A DNA stretch of 64,000 bases from Methylobacterium thuringiense (GTDB lineage Bacteria > Pseudomonadota > Alphaproteobacteria > Rhizobiales > Beijerinckiaceae). Positions 16,728-27,281 of the stretch are shown here, piece by piece (positions within the stretch are counted from its first letter, which is position 1; each line of letters starts with the position of its first letter). Location of the stretch: the NCBI RefSeq assembly GCF_022179645.1, contig NZ_BPRA01000007.1:1-64000 (forward strand), given 5' to 3'. The notes under the pieces are model-generated. The model was not told the DNA's origin and searched no databases. It saw only the letters and a list, made by a program, of their open reading frames with translations. A program made the position numbers and the translations under genes.

Positions 16728-17360
16728 TCAGCGCGTCCCGTACATGCGGTCTCCCGCATCGCCGAGGCCCGGCACGATGTAACCGTGGTCGTTGAGATGG
16801 CTGTCGATCGCCGCGGTCCAGACCGGCACCTCGGGATGGGTCTGCTGCAGCCGGGCGAGGCCCTCGGGCGCGGCGAGCAGGCAGACGAAGCGCAGGTCGC
16901 GGGCGCCGCGGCTCTTGAGCCGGTCGATGGCGGCCACTGCGGAATTCGCGGTGGCGAGCATCGGGTCGAGCACCAGCACGGTGCGGTCGGCGAGATCGGA
17001 CGGGCTCTTGAAGTAGTACTCCACCGCCGCGAGGCTCTCGGGATCGCGGTAGATGCCGACATGGGCGACGCGGGCGGCCGGCATCAGCGAGAGCATCCCG
17101 TCGAGGAAGCCGACGCCCGCGCGCAGGATCGGCGCGAGCACGAGCTTCTTGCCGGCGATCCGCCGGCCCTCCATGGCCTGGATCGGCGTCTCGATGGTGA
17201 CGGGTTCGAGCGGCAGGTCGCGGGTGACCTCGTAGGCCAGCAGCATGCCGATCTCGTTGAGAAGCTCGCGAAACCCCTTCGTCGACCGGTCGCGGTCGCG
17301 CATCAGGGTCAGCTTGTGCTGGACCAGGGGATGATCGACCACCGTGACCGTCGCCGCCAT
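16728..17360 (-). CDS. upp: Uracil phosphoribosyltransferase
   Basis: This salvage enzyme makes UMP from uracil and PRPP in the cytoplasm. The 210-residue protein shows the full family pattern: [28 protein letters not shown] at the N-terminus, then [15 protein letters not shown]. The PRPP loop is [14 protein letters not shown], and the uracil-binding C-terminus is [16 protein letters not shown]. The length and both binding motifs are normal. Downstream on the same strand is a quinone oxidoreductase, perhaps cotranscribed but not functionally related as far as can be seen. Confidence 0.97.
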   Translation of the reverse strand: MAATVTVVDHPLVQHKLTLMRDRDRSTKGFRELLNEIGMLLAYEVTRDLPLEPVTIETPIQAMEGRRIAGKKLVLAPILRAGVGFLDGMLSLMPAARVAHVGIYRDPESLAAVEYYFKSPSDLADRTVLVLDPMLATANSAVAAIDRLKSRGARDLRFVCLLAAPEGLARLQQTHPEVPVWTAAIDSHLNDHGYIVPGLGDAGDRMYGTR

Positions 17361-17473
17361 GCCGCCGGGCTCCTTGGTTGTGTGTGCTGCCCTCCCCTTA
17401 TGCGCAGATCGGGGCTCGGAGCGAGCCCGCGATGCGGCCCAACGCGGTCCGACCGGTCAAGGCCCGAAACGCG

Positions 17474-17501
17474 AACGGCCGAGGCTTGCGCCCCGGCCGC
17501 C
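17474..17501 (-). terminator. Terminator-like hairpin after flagellin 1
   Basis: On the minus strand CGGCCGGGGC pairs with GCCTCGGCCG (17476-17485 and 17490-17499 on the plus strand) with one mismatch and a 4-base loop. A short T-containing tract follows. It lies about 25 bases after the flagellin stop codon and is weaker than the terminator of flagellin 2. Confidence 0.5.
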
Positions 17502-17525
17502 GCGCATCATTTCGCGGATGATGCC

Positions 17526-18860
17526 TTACTGCAGCAGCTTCAGGATGCCCTGGTTCGCTTGGTTGGCGAGCGAGAGGGCCGAGATGCCCAACGACTGGCG
17601 GGTGGAGAGCGCATTGGAATTCGCGGCCTCCTCGTTCAGGTCGGCGCTGGTCAGGTTGGAAGCGCCGGTATTGAGCACGTTCGCGATCTGCTTGGTGAAG
17701 TCCTGGCGGGTCTGAACCGTCGCGAGGTTCGAGCCGAGGGTCGAGGCGAGCGAACGCAGGTTCGTCAGCGCGTTGGTCAGGGAGTCGGCGGCCTTGGTGA
17801 GGTCGGCGTTGTTCTGCACGCTGAAGTCGCCGTTGGTGGACGCCGTGGCGCTATCGACGAACTTGCCGACGCCAAGGCTGAGCGACGAAATCGCCGAGCC
17901 CTGCACGTCGAGACGGTTCTGAGCCGCGCCGGTCTTCTCGTTGAACACGATCGACAGCTTGTCGCCGCCGAGCAGGTTGGTGCCGTTGAAGCCGGAATCC
18001 TTGGCGAGCTGGTCGAGCTGTGTGCGGACGTCGTTGAACTGGTCAATGAGGGCTGAGCGCGCTGCGGAGGTGCCGCCACCCACGACGTTCGTGATCGCCG
18101 CGTTGCCCGCCGCGACGCCGAGCAGCGCAGCGGTCTGACCCGTCACCGAAGCGAAGGCGCCGGTGGTGTCGACGGTGCCGCTGTCGAGCGTGATCGGGTC
18201 GGAACCCGTCCCCGTGACGATCAGCTTACCCGAGCTGTCGATGTCGGCGATGGCGACGCCCGACTTGTTGATGCCGTTGACGAGGTCGTTGATCGTCGCG
18301 CTGGCGCTGAGCTTCACGTCGAAGGTCGTGCTGCCCGACTTGATGCGGAAGGAGTTGCTGACGGCGGGAGGGCCTGCGGCCGTTGCGTCGGTGAAGCCGA
18401 GATTGCCGTTCGTCGAGGCGGTCGCCGTGCCGGCGGTGCCGAAGAGGCTCTTGGCGAGCACGGTGTCGCGCTGGCTCTTGCCGGTCAACGTCGCCTCCGC
18501 CGTCGTGGCGAGTGCCACGGTGGGCGTGATCTTCGGCAGGTTGGTGGCGGCGTTGGTCTGGGCCTGCTTCACGGTGGACTGGAGCTGCTTCACCAGAGCC
18601 GTGATCGAATCGATGCCCTTGGAGGCGGCCTGGATCGTCTGGATGCCGTTGGAGATGCCGTCGAGCAGGCCGTTGAGGGCGGTCGAACGATCGGTCAGGG
18701 CCGAGGCGGTGAAGAAGTTGGTCGGGTTGTCGAGGGCCGAATTGACCTTCTTGCCCGTGGAGAGGCGGTTCTGGTTCGTCGCCGTGAGGGCGGCCGTGTC
18801 CTGCAGCGAGAGCAGGTTCGAGCGCGTGGCGGCGGAAAGGGTGACGTCGTAGGCCGACAT
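17526..18860 (-). CDS. fliC: Flagellin (copy 1)
   Basis: The filament subunit, exported by the flagellar type III system and polymerised under the cap. The 444-residue protein has the conserved N-terminal D0/D1 helices (LLSLQDTAALTATNQNRLSTGKK and beyond) and C-terminal helices (SADLNEEAANSNALSTRQSL, ending NQGILKLLQ). Between them is a Thr/Ser/Gly-rich central region. No signal peptide is present, as expected. It is a close paralogue of the next gene: the ends are almost identical and the middle differs by substitutions and small indels. A ribosome binding site (AGGAG) precedes the ATG. Confidence 0.95.
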   Translation of the reverse strand: MSAYDVTLSAATRSNLLSLQDTAALTATNQNRLSTGKKVNSALDNPTNFFTASALTDRSTALNGLLDGISNGIQTIQAASKGIDSITALVKQLQSTVKQAQTNAATNLPKITPTVALATTAEATLTGKSQRDTVLAKSLFGTAGTATASTNGNLGFTDATAAGPPAVSNSFRIKSGSTTFDVKLSASATINDLVNGINKSGVAIADIDSSGKLIVTGTGSDPITLDSGTVDTTGAFASVTGQTAALLGVAAGNAAITNVVGGGTSAARSALIDQFNDVRTQLDQLAKDSGFNGTNLLGGDKLSIVFNEKTGAAQNRLDVQGSAISSLSLGVGKFVDSATASTNGDFSVQNNADLTKAADSLTNALTNLRSLASTLGSNLATVQTRQDFTKQIANVLNTGASNLTSADLNEEAANSNALSTRQSLGISALSLANQANQGILKLLQ

Positions 18861-19051
18861 GGCAGCGACTCCTGCTTACGGTCGAAAGTCTTCGTTCGAC
18901 GACGTGGAGCAGCCACACTCGGCGAACCCAGTGTCGACATGGGTCGACGGAACCTGTTGAAAGCTTTACCGAAAGAAGGTTAACGATTTACCGTGCGCGC
19001 CGACTGGACAGCGATCTCGCTGCTTGATGTAGTTGGATGCCTCCGCAAACG

Positions 19052-19082
19052 AAAACGGCCGGGGCGATGCCCCGGCCGTTTC
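19052..19082 (-). terminator. Intrinsic terminator after flagellin 2
   Basis: A perfect 12-bp stem pairs 19054-19065 with 19069-19080 around a 3-base loop. On the minus strand the stem is followed by TTTTCGTTT. It lies about 20 bases after the flagellin 2 stop codon and should separate the two flagellin transcripts. Confidence 0.85.
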
Positions 19083-19102
19083 GTCTCGATCGAAGCTGAA
19101 GC

Positions 19103-20413
19103 TTAGCGCAGCAGCTGCAGGATGCCCTGGTTCGCCTGGTTGGCGAGGGAGAGGGCCGAGATGCCGAGCGACTGGCGGGTGGAGAGCGCGTTGGAGTTCG
19201 CGGCCTCTTCGTTCAGGTCGGCGCTGGTCAGGTTCGAGGCGCCCGTGTTGAGGACGTCCGAGATCTGCTTGGTGAAGTCCTGGCGGGTCTGCACGGTGGC
19301 CAGGTTCGAGCCGAGCGAGGAGCTGAGCGAGCTCAGCGACGTCAGCGCGTTGGTCAGCGCGTCGGAGGCCTTGGTGAGGTCGGCGTTGTTCTGGACGCTG
19401 AAGTCGCCGTTGGTGGACGCGGTGGCGCTGTCGACGAGCTTGCCGACGCCGAGGCTGGTCGAAGAGATCGTCGAGCCCTGGACGCTGAGCTTGTTCTGGG
19501 CGGCGCCGGTCTTCTCGTTGAACACGATCGACAGCTTGTCGCCGCCGAGCAGGTTCGTGCCGTTGAAGCCCGAGTCCTTGGCGAGCTGGTCGAGCTGGTC
19601 GCGCACGTCGTTGAACTGCGAGATCAGGGACGAACGCGCCGCGGAGGTGCCGCCGCCGGTAACGTCGGTTGTGTCGGCGGTACCGAACAGGGCCGTGTCC
19701 TGGGCCGTGGTGGCCGCGAACACACCGGCGTTGGTGACGTTACCCGCAGTCAGGGTAACGGCGTCGGAGCCGGTCCCGGTGACGACGAGCTTGCCGGAGC
19801 TGTCGATGTCGGCGGTGGCGACGCCCGACTTGTTGATGCCGTTGACGAGGTCGTTGACGGTCGCGTTGGTGCCGAGCTTCACGTCGTAGGTGGTGCTGCC
19901 GGCCTTGATGCGGATCGTATTGCTGACGGTCGCGCTGGTCGCGTCGGTGAAGCCGAGATTGCCGTTCGCCGAGGCGGTGGCCGTGCCGGCGGTGCCGAAC
20001 AGGCCCTTGGCGAGCACGGTGTCACGCTGGCTCTTGCCGGTCAGCGCCGATTCGGCGGTGGTGGCGAGCGACACGTCGGAGGTGATCTTCGGCAGGTTGG
20101 TGGCGGCGTTGGTCTGGGCCTGCTTCACGGTGGACTGAAGCTGCTTGACCAGCGAGGTGACGGAGTCGATGCCCTTGGAGGCGGCCTGGATGGTCTGGAT
20201 GCCATTGGAGATGCCGTCGAGCAGGCCGTTGAGGGCGGTCGAACGATCGGTCAGGGCCGAGGCGGTGAAGAAGTTGGTCGGGTTGTCGAGGGCCGAGTTG
20301 ACCTTCTTGCCCGTCGAGAGGCGGTTCTGGTTGGTCGCCGTCAGCGCAGCGGTGTTCTGCAGCGAGAGCAGGTTGGAACGCGTGGCGGACGAGAGGGTGA
20401 CGTCGTAGGCCAT
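19103..20413 (-). CDS. fliC: Flagellin (copy 2)
   Basis: A 436-residue flagellin. The start is the ATG at 20411-20413 (MAYDVTLSSATRSNLLSLQ), preceded by AAGGA about ten bases upstream; the frame stays open further upstream without coding character. The N-terminal 130 and C-terminal 180 residues match copy 1 almost residue for residue. The centre has different loops, for example AGNVTNAGVFAATTAQDTALFG in place of the copy 1 segment. It has its own terminator and a roughly 190-base upstream region, shared head-to-head with flbT. A long 5' leader here would be the expected FlbT target. Confidence 0.95.
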   Translation of the reverse strand: MAYDVTLSSATRSNLLSLQNTAALTATNQNRLSTGKKVNSALDNPTNFFTASALTDRSTALNGLLDGISNGIQTIQAASKGIDSVTSLVKQLQSTVKQAQTNAATNLPKITSDVSLATTAESALTGKSQRDTVLAKGLFGTAGTATASANGNLGFTDATSATVSNTIRIKAGSTTYDVKLGTNATVNDLVNGINKSGVATADIDSSGKLVVTGTGSDAVTLTAGNVTNAGVFAATTAQDTALFGTADTTDVTGGGTSAARSSLISQFNDVRDQLDQLAKDSGFNGTNLLGGDKLSIVFNEKTGAAQNKLSVQGSTISSTSLGVGKLVDSATASTNGDFSVQNNADLTKASDALTNALTSLSSLSSSLGSNLATVQTRQDFTKQISDVLNTGASNLTSADLNEEAANSNALSTRQSLGISALSLANQANQGILQLLR

Positions 20414-20608
20414 TGTCGGTCGATCCTTTTGATCGTTAGATGCCCCCGTTTTGGGAGTGACCCGACTAAACGCCGCCGCAACCTTCCAAAAACTTACTTG
20501 GATCGATCGGATTTCGCGCCAATACCCGAAGGTCATTTCTATGGTTAAGGATGGCTTAGTCTTGAGCCTACATCCTCTGTTCAACCCTTCAGCGTTCCGG
20601 ATCCGCAC
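20414..20608. promoter_or_regulatory. Divergent control region between flagellin 2 and flbT
   Basis: These 195 bases are AT-richer than the surrounding genes and separate two head-to-head flagellar genes. It should carry a promoter in each direction and the flagellin mRNA leader. I could not identify a convincing sigma-28 or sigma-54 element by eye. Confidence 0.4.
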
Positions 20609-21016
20609 ATGCCACTCAAGATCGAACTCAAGCCGAACGAGCGGTTGATCATCGGCAACGCCGCGATCCGCAACGGCGAGCGCCGCGCGAGCTTCGTGCT
20701 GGAGACCAACACCCGCTTTCTCAGGGAGAGCGAGATCATTCCCGAGAGCGAGGCCGACACGCCGTGCAAGCAGCTCTACGTGCTGCTGCAGGTGATGTAC
20801 CTCGTCGACCATCCGTTCGAGGCCGAGACCGCCTTCATGGCGCTGGCCAACGACGTGATGCAGGCGGTCCCGAGTATGGGGCCGCGCATCGCCGCGATCC
20901 ACGAGGCCACCAGCACGGGCGAGCGCTACAAGGCGCTCAAGCTCGGACGCGCGCTCATCGCCTACGAGCAGGAGGTGCGTGGCCGCGCCCCCGCGTCGGA
21001 GCCGCCGGCCGCCTGA
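20609..21016 (+). CDS. flbT: Flagellar biosynthesis repressor FlbT
   Basis: FlbT is an alphaproteobacterial post-transcriptional regulator. In Caulobacter it binds the flagellin mRNA leader and promotes decay until the hook is complete. The 135-residue protein starts MPLKIELKPNERLIIGNAAI and contains FLRESEIIPESEADTPCKQLYVLLQVMYL, both typical. The C-terminus is Ala/Pro-rich. It lies head-to-head with flagellin 2, its likely target. The usual partner gene flaF is not in this window. Its stop codon abuts the stop of the convergent glgX gene. Confidence 0.92.
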   Translation: MPLKIELKPNERLIIGNAAIRNGERRASFVLETNTRFLRESEIIPESEADTPCKQLYVLLQVMYLVDHPFEAETAFMALANDVMQAVPSMGPRIAAIHEATSTGERYKALKLGRALIAYEQEVRGRAPASEPPAA

Positions 21017-23134
<2,118 letters not shown>

Positions 23135-23214
23135 CGCAACCCTAAATGTCCGCTTTCGCCCGAAACCAAGCGCGAGGCTTGCCCGATTTCGCCCGCGAAC
23201 GAAAGACGGTCAGT

Positions 23215-24636
23215 CTACTCGGCCGCGGCGACGGCGGCCGGCGGCGAGCGGTCCAGGGTGCGGAAGTTTTCGAGTTCCGTCATGAAGTTGCGGGCCCACC
23301 AATCGACGTCCTCGCGCTTCATGCGCTCGTTCATCGGCTTCCAGCGAGCCAGCCGCTCCTCGCGCGGCATATAGAGCGCTTCGCGGATCGCCTCGGCCAT
23401 CTCGAAGCGGTCGTAAGGGTTCACGAGCAGCGCCTCGGACATCTGCCGGGCGGCGCCGGCGAATTTCGAGAGCACGAGCACGCCGGGATCGTCCGCGCTC
23501 TGCGCGACGACGTATTCCTTGGCGACCAGGTTCATGCCGTCGCGCATCGGCGTGACGAGGCCGACGCGGGCGGCGCGGTAGAGGCCGGCCAAAACCGGAC
23601 GCGGATAGGCCTTGGTGACGTACTGGATCGGCGTCCAGGCCGGCTCGCCGAGCATGCCGTTGATGTCGCCGACCTTCTCGTTCACCTCGCGCGAGAGCTG
23701 TTCGTATTCCGGCACCTCGCTGCGCGATTTCGGGGTAATCTGGATGTAGACGACGTTGCCGCGCTGGTCGGGGTTCGAGGCGAAGAAGCAGTCCACCGCC
23801 TCCATGCGCTCGGGCACGCCCTTCGAGTAGTCGAGCCGGTCGACACCGATCAGCAGCTTGCGGGTGCGCAGGCCCGCCATGGTCTCGCGCACGACCTTGT
23901 TGGTGCCGGCCTTGTCGGCGGCCTCCTTGAAGCCCGTGACGTCGATGCCGATCGGAAAGCTGCGGATGCGGGTGCGGCGCCCGTCGACCATCAGCGAGCC
24001 GCCGCCGAGCGGGATCGCACGCATGTCGTCGATCAAGTTGCGCGACAGGTTCTGCACGTCCGGGTCGGTCTGCAGGCCGATCAGGTCGTAATCGGCGATG
24101 GCGCGCAGCAGGTCGCCGCTGGCGGGCAGCGTGTTGAACACGTCGGCGCCGGGCCAGGGGATGTGGTGGAAATAGCCGATCGGGTTGTCGACGCCCTGCC
24201 CGCGTAGCTCGCTCGCCAGCGGGATCAGGTGGTAGTCGTGCACCCAGACCAGATCATCCGGCTCGAGCAGCTTGGCGAGCGCCCGGGCGAAGAGGCGGTT
24301 GACGCGCTGGTAACCCGCGTAATCGGAGCGCGAATAGCTTCCGAGCCCCACGCGATAATGCATGATCGGCCAGAGAGCCCGGTTGGCGAAGCCGGCGTAG
24401 TATTCCTTGTAGTCTTGCGGCGAGAGGTCGAGGACGGCGTATTGGACCCGGCCACGATCGATCAGCCTCGGCTCGGGATCGGGATTTTCCGTGATCTCCC
24501 CGCTCCAGCCGAACCAGAGCCCCTCATAAGCGGAGAAGGCTTCGTTGACGGCGACGGCGAGGCCGCCCGCGGAGACCAGGCCCTTGCCCTCCGCGGGGAT
24601 CGCAACGCGGTTCGATACGATGACGAGACGTGACAC
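23215..24636 (-). CDS. otsA: Trehalose-6-phosphate synthase
   Basis: A GT20 enzyme that joins UDP-glucose and glucose-6-phosphate into trehalose-6-phosphate, for osmotic and desiccation tolerance. The 473-residue protein starts [13 protein letters not shown] and carries [23 protein letters not shown] and [12 protein letters not shown]. It continues with [32 protein letters not shown] and [19 protein letters not shown]. All donor- and acceptor-site motifs are present. No otsB phosphatase gene is nearby. An EcfG-like promoter lies about 190 bases upstream, matching the known stress regulation of trehalose synthesis in Methylobacterium. Confidence 0.96.
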   Translation of the reverse strand: MSRLVIVSNRVAIPAEGKGLVSAGGLAVAVNEAFSAYEGLWFGWSGEITENPDPEPRLIDRGRVQYAVLDLSPQDYKEYYAGFANRALWPIMHYRVGLGSYSRSDYAGYQRVNRLFARALAKLLEPDDLVWVHDYHLIPLASELRGQGVDNPIGYFHHIPWPGADVFNTLPASGDLLRAIADYDLIGLQTDPDVQNLSRNLIDDMRAIPLGGGSLMVDGRRTRIRSFPIGIDVTGFKEAADKAGTNKVVRETMAGLRTRKLLIGVDRLDYSKGVPERMEAVDCFFASNPDQRGNVVYIQITPKSRSEVPEYEQLSREVNEKVGDINGMLGEPAWTPIQYVTKAYPRPVLAGLYRAARVGLVTPMRDGMNLVAKEYVVAQSADDPGVLVLSKFAGAARQMSEALLVNPYDRFEMAEAIREALYMPREERLARWKPMNERMKREDVDWWARNFMTELENFRTLDRSPPAAVAAAE

Positions 24637-24822
24637 GAAGCCGGACTCCGGTCCTCAACGGCTCGGTCGCGCAGATCGCGCCCAGGCCGTATTGACGATG
24701 TGAGATGAAAACGCACGGGGGAGGCGCATGATCCGTCGTGAAACGGACGAGCACGGTCGAACCTCGCGGTTCAAGATCGCTGCATCCGGCGTCCCCCGAT
24801 CCCCATGCCCGTTCGGCAGTGC

Positions 24823-24848
24823 AACCATACCCCGGAAGCCTCGGTTCC
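24823..24848 (-). promoter_or_regulatory. EcfG-like promoter candidate for otsA
   Basis: Read on the minus strand: GGAAC, 17 bases, GGTT. The alphaproteobacterial general-stress sigma factor EcfG recognises GGAAC, 16-17 bases, then CGTT. One base of the -10 departs from that. It lies about 187 bases before the otsA start. Confidence 0.45.
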
Positions 24849-24993
24849 GCCATGGCCAACGGATACCCGTGCACCCATGACGATCACCTGTGACGACGGT
24901 CGCGGCTGTCTTGGCTGTAAGAAGCTGAACGGGTGCTGACGGGGCCGATCGCGGCGACGATGAAATTGCCTGCCGCCGCCGAGCAGAGAAAGC

Positions 24994-25018
24994 GGAACCG
25001 GCTGAGCCCGCCGATGTT
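24994..25018 (+). promoter_or_regulatory. EcfG-like promoter candidate for the stress cluster
   Basis: GGAAC (24994-24998), 16 bases, TGTT (25015-25018). The -35 is exact and the -10 has the GTT core. It lies about 88 bases before the ATG at 25106. Confidence 0.45.
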
Positions 25019-25105
25019 ACTCAGCCGACGCTTGACGGTCGGCCAGGTTCGCCGGCGGACCGCAACGCACTCTCCCTATCCGTGTCGTTCCATGGAGTAC
25101 CGTCT

Positions 25106-25567
25106 ATGACCGCATCCCCGACACCCGGTCAGGCGAGCGATCCCGGCGACCTGCACGACCTCAAGCGTGACGTTGAGGACACGGTGGACGTCGCCGTCGA
25201 GCGCGGCCGGGGCTTCGCCGCCGCGGCGCGCACGCATGCCGTCAACCTCGCCGAGGGCCGCAAGGCCGAGGCCGCGAAATCGGTCTCAGGCCTCGCTCAT
25301 TCCTTACGCGATTCCGGCCGCACCTTCGACGACCGCCCGAACGTGAAGGCGTTCTTCGACAGCGCCGCCGAGGGGCTCGACGATCTCGCCGGCTCGATCG
25401 AGACGCGCTCGTTCAATGATTTCTATCAGGACGCCGAGGCCTTCGCCCGCCGTTCGCCCGTCGCGGTGGCGGTGGCGACCTTCGCTGCCGGCTTCCTGCT
25501 CGCTCGTTTCGTCAAGTCGTCCGGCGAGCGCCAGATCGACGGCGATTACGATCGCGAGCGGGTCTGA
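25106..25567 (+). CDS. Small membrane-anchored helical protein (ElaB/YqjD-like layout)
   Basis: A 153-residue protein with a long charged helical region (about residues 15-115, rich in Asp, Ala and Arg). It ends in one C-terminal membrane helix (about 120-142: SPVAVAVATFAAGFLLARFVKSS) and a charged tail. This resembles the DUF883 ElaB/YqjD proteins of enterobacteria, which anchor ribosomes to the membrane in stationary phase, but I cannot claim homology. The ATG at 25106 follows GGAG at the right distance. It heads a run of genes with YqjE-like and DUF3618 proteins, and a stress-type promoter lies upstream. Confidence 0.6.
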   Translation: MTASPTPGQASDPGDLHDLKRDVEDTVDVAVERGRGFAAAARTHAVNLAEGRKAEAAKSVSGLAHSLRDSGRTFDDRPNVKAFFDSAAEGLDDLAGSIETRSFNDFYQDAEAFARRSPVAVAVATFAAGFLLARFVKSSGERQIDGDYDRERV

Positions 25568-25577
25568 GGACGCCAGG

Positions 25578-25973
25578 ATGTCGAGCCCTCCCCCCAGCAG
25601 CATCCAGGGCCTGATCGGCGACGCCCTGCGCGAGACCAGCGAACTCGCGCGCAAGGAAATCGCGCTGTTCCGCACCGAGATGGTGAGCAACGTCCGCACG
25701 CTGTTCATCGGTCTCGCGATGATGGTGGCGGCCGCGGTATTCGCGGTGGTCTCACTGCTCGTCCTGATCGGCGCCTTCGTGAAATTCGTGGCGACGCTGG
25801 TGCATTCCGACTGGCTGGCGGCGCTGATCGTCGGCGGCGTCCTGCTCCTCGTCGCCATCATCCTCGCCGTCGTCGGCGCCAAGGCGATGTCGTTGTCCAA
25901 TCTCGCGCCCACGCGCACCACGCGGCAGGTCCGTCAGGACGCGCGCGCCCTGTCCGAGAGGGTTTCGGGATGA
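25578..25973 (+). CDS. Phage holin-like family protein (DUF1469/YqjE-like)
   Basis: A 131-residue membrane protein. The N-terminus is amphipathic (IQGLIGDALRETSELARKEIALFRTEM). Two membrane helices follow (about residues 46-70 and 78-103: TLFIGLAMMVAAAVFAVVSLLVLIG, LAALIVGGVLLLVAIILAVVG). This is the YqjE or phage-holin superfamily III pattern, a housekeeping membrane protein despite the name. The ATG at 25578 follows AGGA very closely. It lies ten bases after the previous gene, and its stop overlaps the next start (ATGA), so all three are translated together. Confidence 0.8.
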   Translation: MSSPPPSSIQGLIGDALRETSELARKEIALFRTEMVSNVRTLFIGLAMMVAAAVFAVVSLLVLIGAFVKFVATLVHSDWLAALIVGGVLLLVAIILAVVGAKAMSLSNLAPTRTTRQVRQDARALSERVSG

Positions 25974-26356
25974 GCGGTTCGCTGTCGGATCTCGAGAAGG
26001 ACATCGAAGCGAGCCGCGCCCGGCTCGACGAGACCATCGATCGTATCCAGGACCGGCTCTCGCCGGTGAACCTGGTGGACGAGATGCTCGGCTCGGCGCG
26101 CCTGACGCCACTGAACAGCGTCTACGACGACGCGCTCGCCGTGGTGCGGCGCAATCCCTTGCCGGTGCTGCTGATCGCGGCCGGAGTCGGCATGCTGATG
26201 AAGAAGCTCGCGCAAGGTCCGCGCGCGCCTGCCGTTCGAGCCTCCGCCAGAGTGCCGGTCGAGCCGGCTCCGACGGCGGGCGTGGAGCGGGCCTACGATC
26301 CGGATCAGCCCGGTGGGCGCCCGGCCCGCGTCCTGACGGAAGACGCGAAGGCCTGA
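25970..26356 (+). CDS. DUF3618 domain protein
   Basis: A 128-residue protein beginning with the DUF3618 motif (SDLEKDIEASRARLDETIDRIQDRLSP), a helical segment found in alphaproteobacterial membrane-stress proteins. A short hydrophobic segment follows (about residues 64-80: PLPVLLIAAGVGMLMKKL), then a Pro/Ala-rich tail. It starts inside the stop codon of the preceding YqjE-like gene, indicating translational coupling. Partner proteins of this trio are often encoded together. The function is unknown but is probably at the inner membrane. Confidence 0.8.
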   Translation: MSGSLSDLEKDIEASRARLDETIDRIQDRLSPVNLVDEMLGSARLTPLNSVYDDALAVVRRNPLPVLLIAAGVGMLMKKLAQGPRAPAVRASARVPVEPAPTAGVERAYDPDQPGGRPARVLTEDAKA

Positions 26357-26513
26357 AGCTTTTCGCGAATTCCTTTGGGATGGCAGGCGGATCGGGGCGG
26401 TTTCTCGGACGCGGAACGAATCCGGCCGCCGAGGCGCTGAAAGATCACGAAGGAGCCCGGCGGCGTGCCCCGGGTGCATTGAACACCATCGATCGAAACT
26501 TCGGAGTGGCGTG

Positions 26514-27233
26514 ATGAGCGACAACCCAAACCACGCAGACGGCGGCCGGTCGCTGCCGGACGAGATCGCGGCCAAGGCCGGACTACCGCGCCAGGACGAC
26601 GTCGCGCATTCGCTGCACGACATCGGCGACCGGGCCGAGCGTGAAGCCAAGGCGGCCCTGTCGTCGGCGCGCGATGCCCGCGACCATGCCGGCGAGACCG
26701 CGGAGACCGTCGCCCGCGAGGCCGCGAATTCCGCCTCCGACATCCAGGACCGCGTCTCCGATGCGGCTCATTCGGCCCGTGGTCGTGTCGAGGAAACCGT
26801 GGACCGGGTGCGTGGACAGGCCGCCGACGCCTATGACGACGTCCGCTCCTGGGCGGCGGATCGCGTCGACGAGCATGGTCGCCGAGCGGCGGATCTCGCC
26901 GACCGCGGCTTCGTCCGCCTGCGCGACGGCCGCAGCGCCACCGAGGCGTTCGTGTCGGACAACCCGCTGCTCGTCGGCGTCGTCGGCATTGCCGCCGGCC
27001 TGCTGCTCGGCGCGCTCCTGCCGCGCACCCGGCCCGAGGACGAGCATCTCGGCCCCTGGGCCGACGAGGTTCGTGGCCAGGGCCTGCGCTACGCCCGTGA
27101 GATGACCCATCGCGGCCGCGAATACGTCGAGGCGGCCCTCGACCCGGACAATCTCGACACCGCCGTGCGCCGTGCCGGCGCGCAGGACGAGGACGGTTAC
27201 GCGGGGCCGGAGCGGACGGCGCACCGGCTCTGA
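26514..27233 (+). CDS. Apolipoprotein/LEA-like amphipathic protein with membrane segment
   Basis: A 239-residue protein dominated by a long Ala/Arg/Asp-rich amphipathic helical region (about residues 20-145) with repeats such as AREAANSASDIQDRVSDAAH and VRGQAADAYDDVRSWAADR. One hydrophobic stretch (about 146-165: NPLLVGVVGIAAGLLLGALLP) and a charged C-terminus follow. This is the pattern of late-embryogenesis-abundant or apolipoprotein-type proteins that coat membranes in dry or stressed cells. I chose the ATG at 26514 because GGAG lies seven bases upstream; a GTG at 26511 is possible. A weaker GGAAC motif at 26413-26417 may mark a separate stress promoter. Confidence 0.65.
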   Translation: MSDNPNHADGGRSLPDEIAAKAGLPRQDDVAHSLHDIGDRAEREAKAALSSARDARDHAGETAETVAREAANSASDIQDRVSDAAHSARGRVEETVDRVRGQAADAYDDVRSWAADRVDEHGRRAADLADRGFVRLRDGRSATEAFVSDNPLLVGVVGIAAGLLLGALLPRTRPEDEHLGPWADEVRGQGLRYAREMTHRGREYVEAALDPDNLDTAVRRAGAQDEDGYAGPERTAHRL

Positions 27234-27281
27234 GCCGGGATCGCTTTACCCCCGGCGGCTGACGGGGTTACGGGAGGCGCG

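Larger units (their letters stand above)
24637..25105. other. Divergent stress control region
   Basis: These 469 bases between otsA (minus) and the small stress protein (plus) contain no credible gene. They hold one GGAAC-type promoter candidate in each direction (24823-24848 minus and 24994-25018 plus). The rest shows no strong repeat or hairpin to my eye. Confidence 0.5.

Noticed and set aside
25578-25973. Holin-like gene as a sign of a prophage
   Set aside because: The YqjE/holin superfamily III protein is a chromosomal housekeeping type. Its neighbours are DUF3618 and stress proteins, with no other phage genes.
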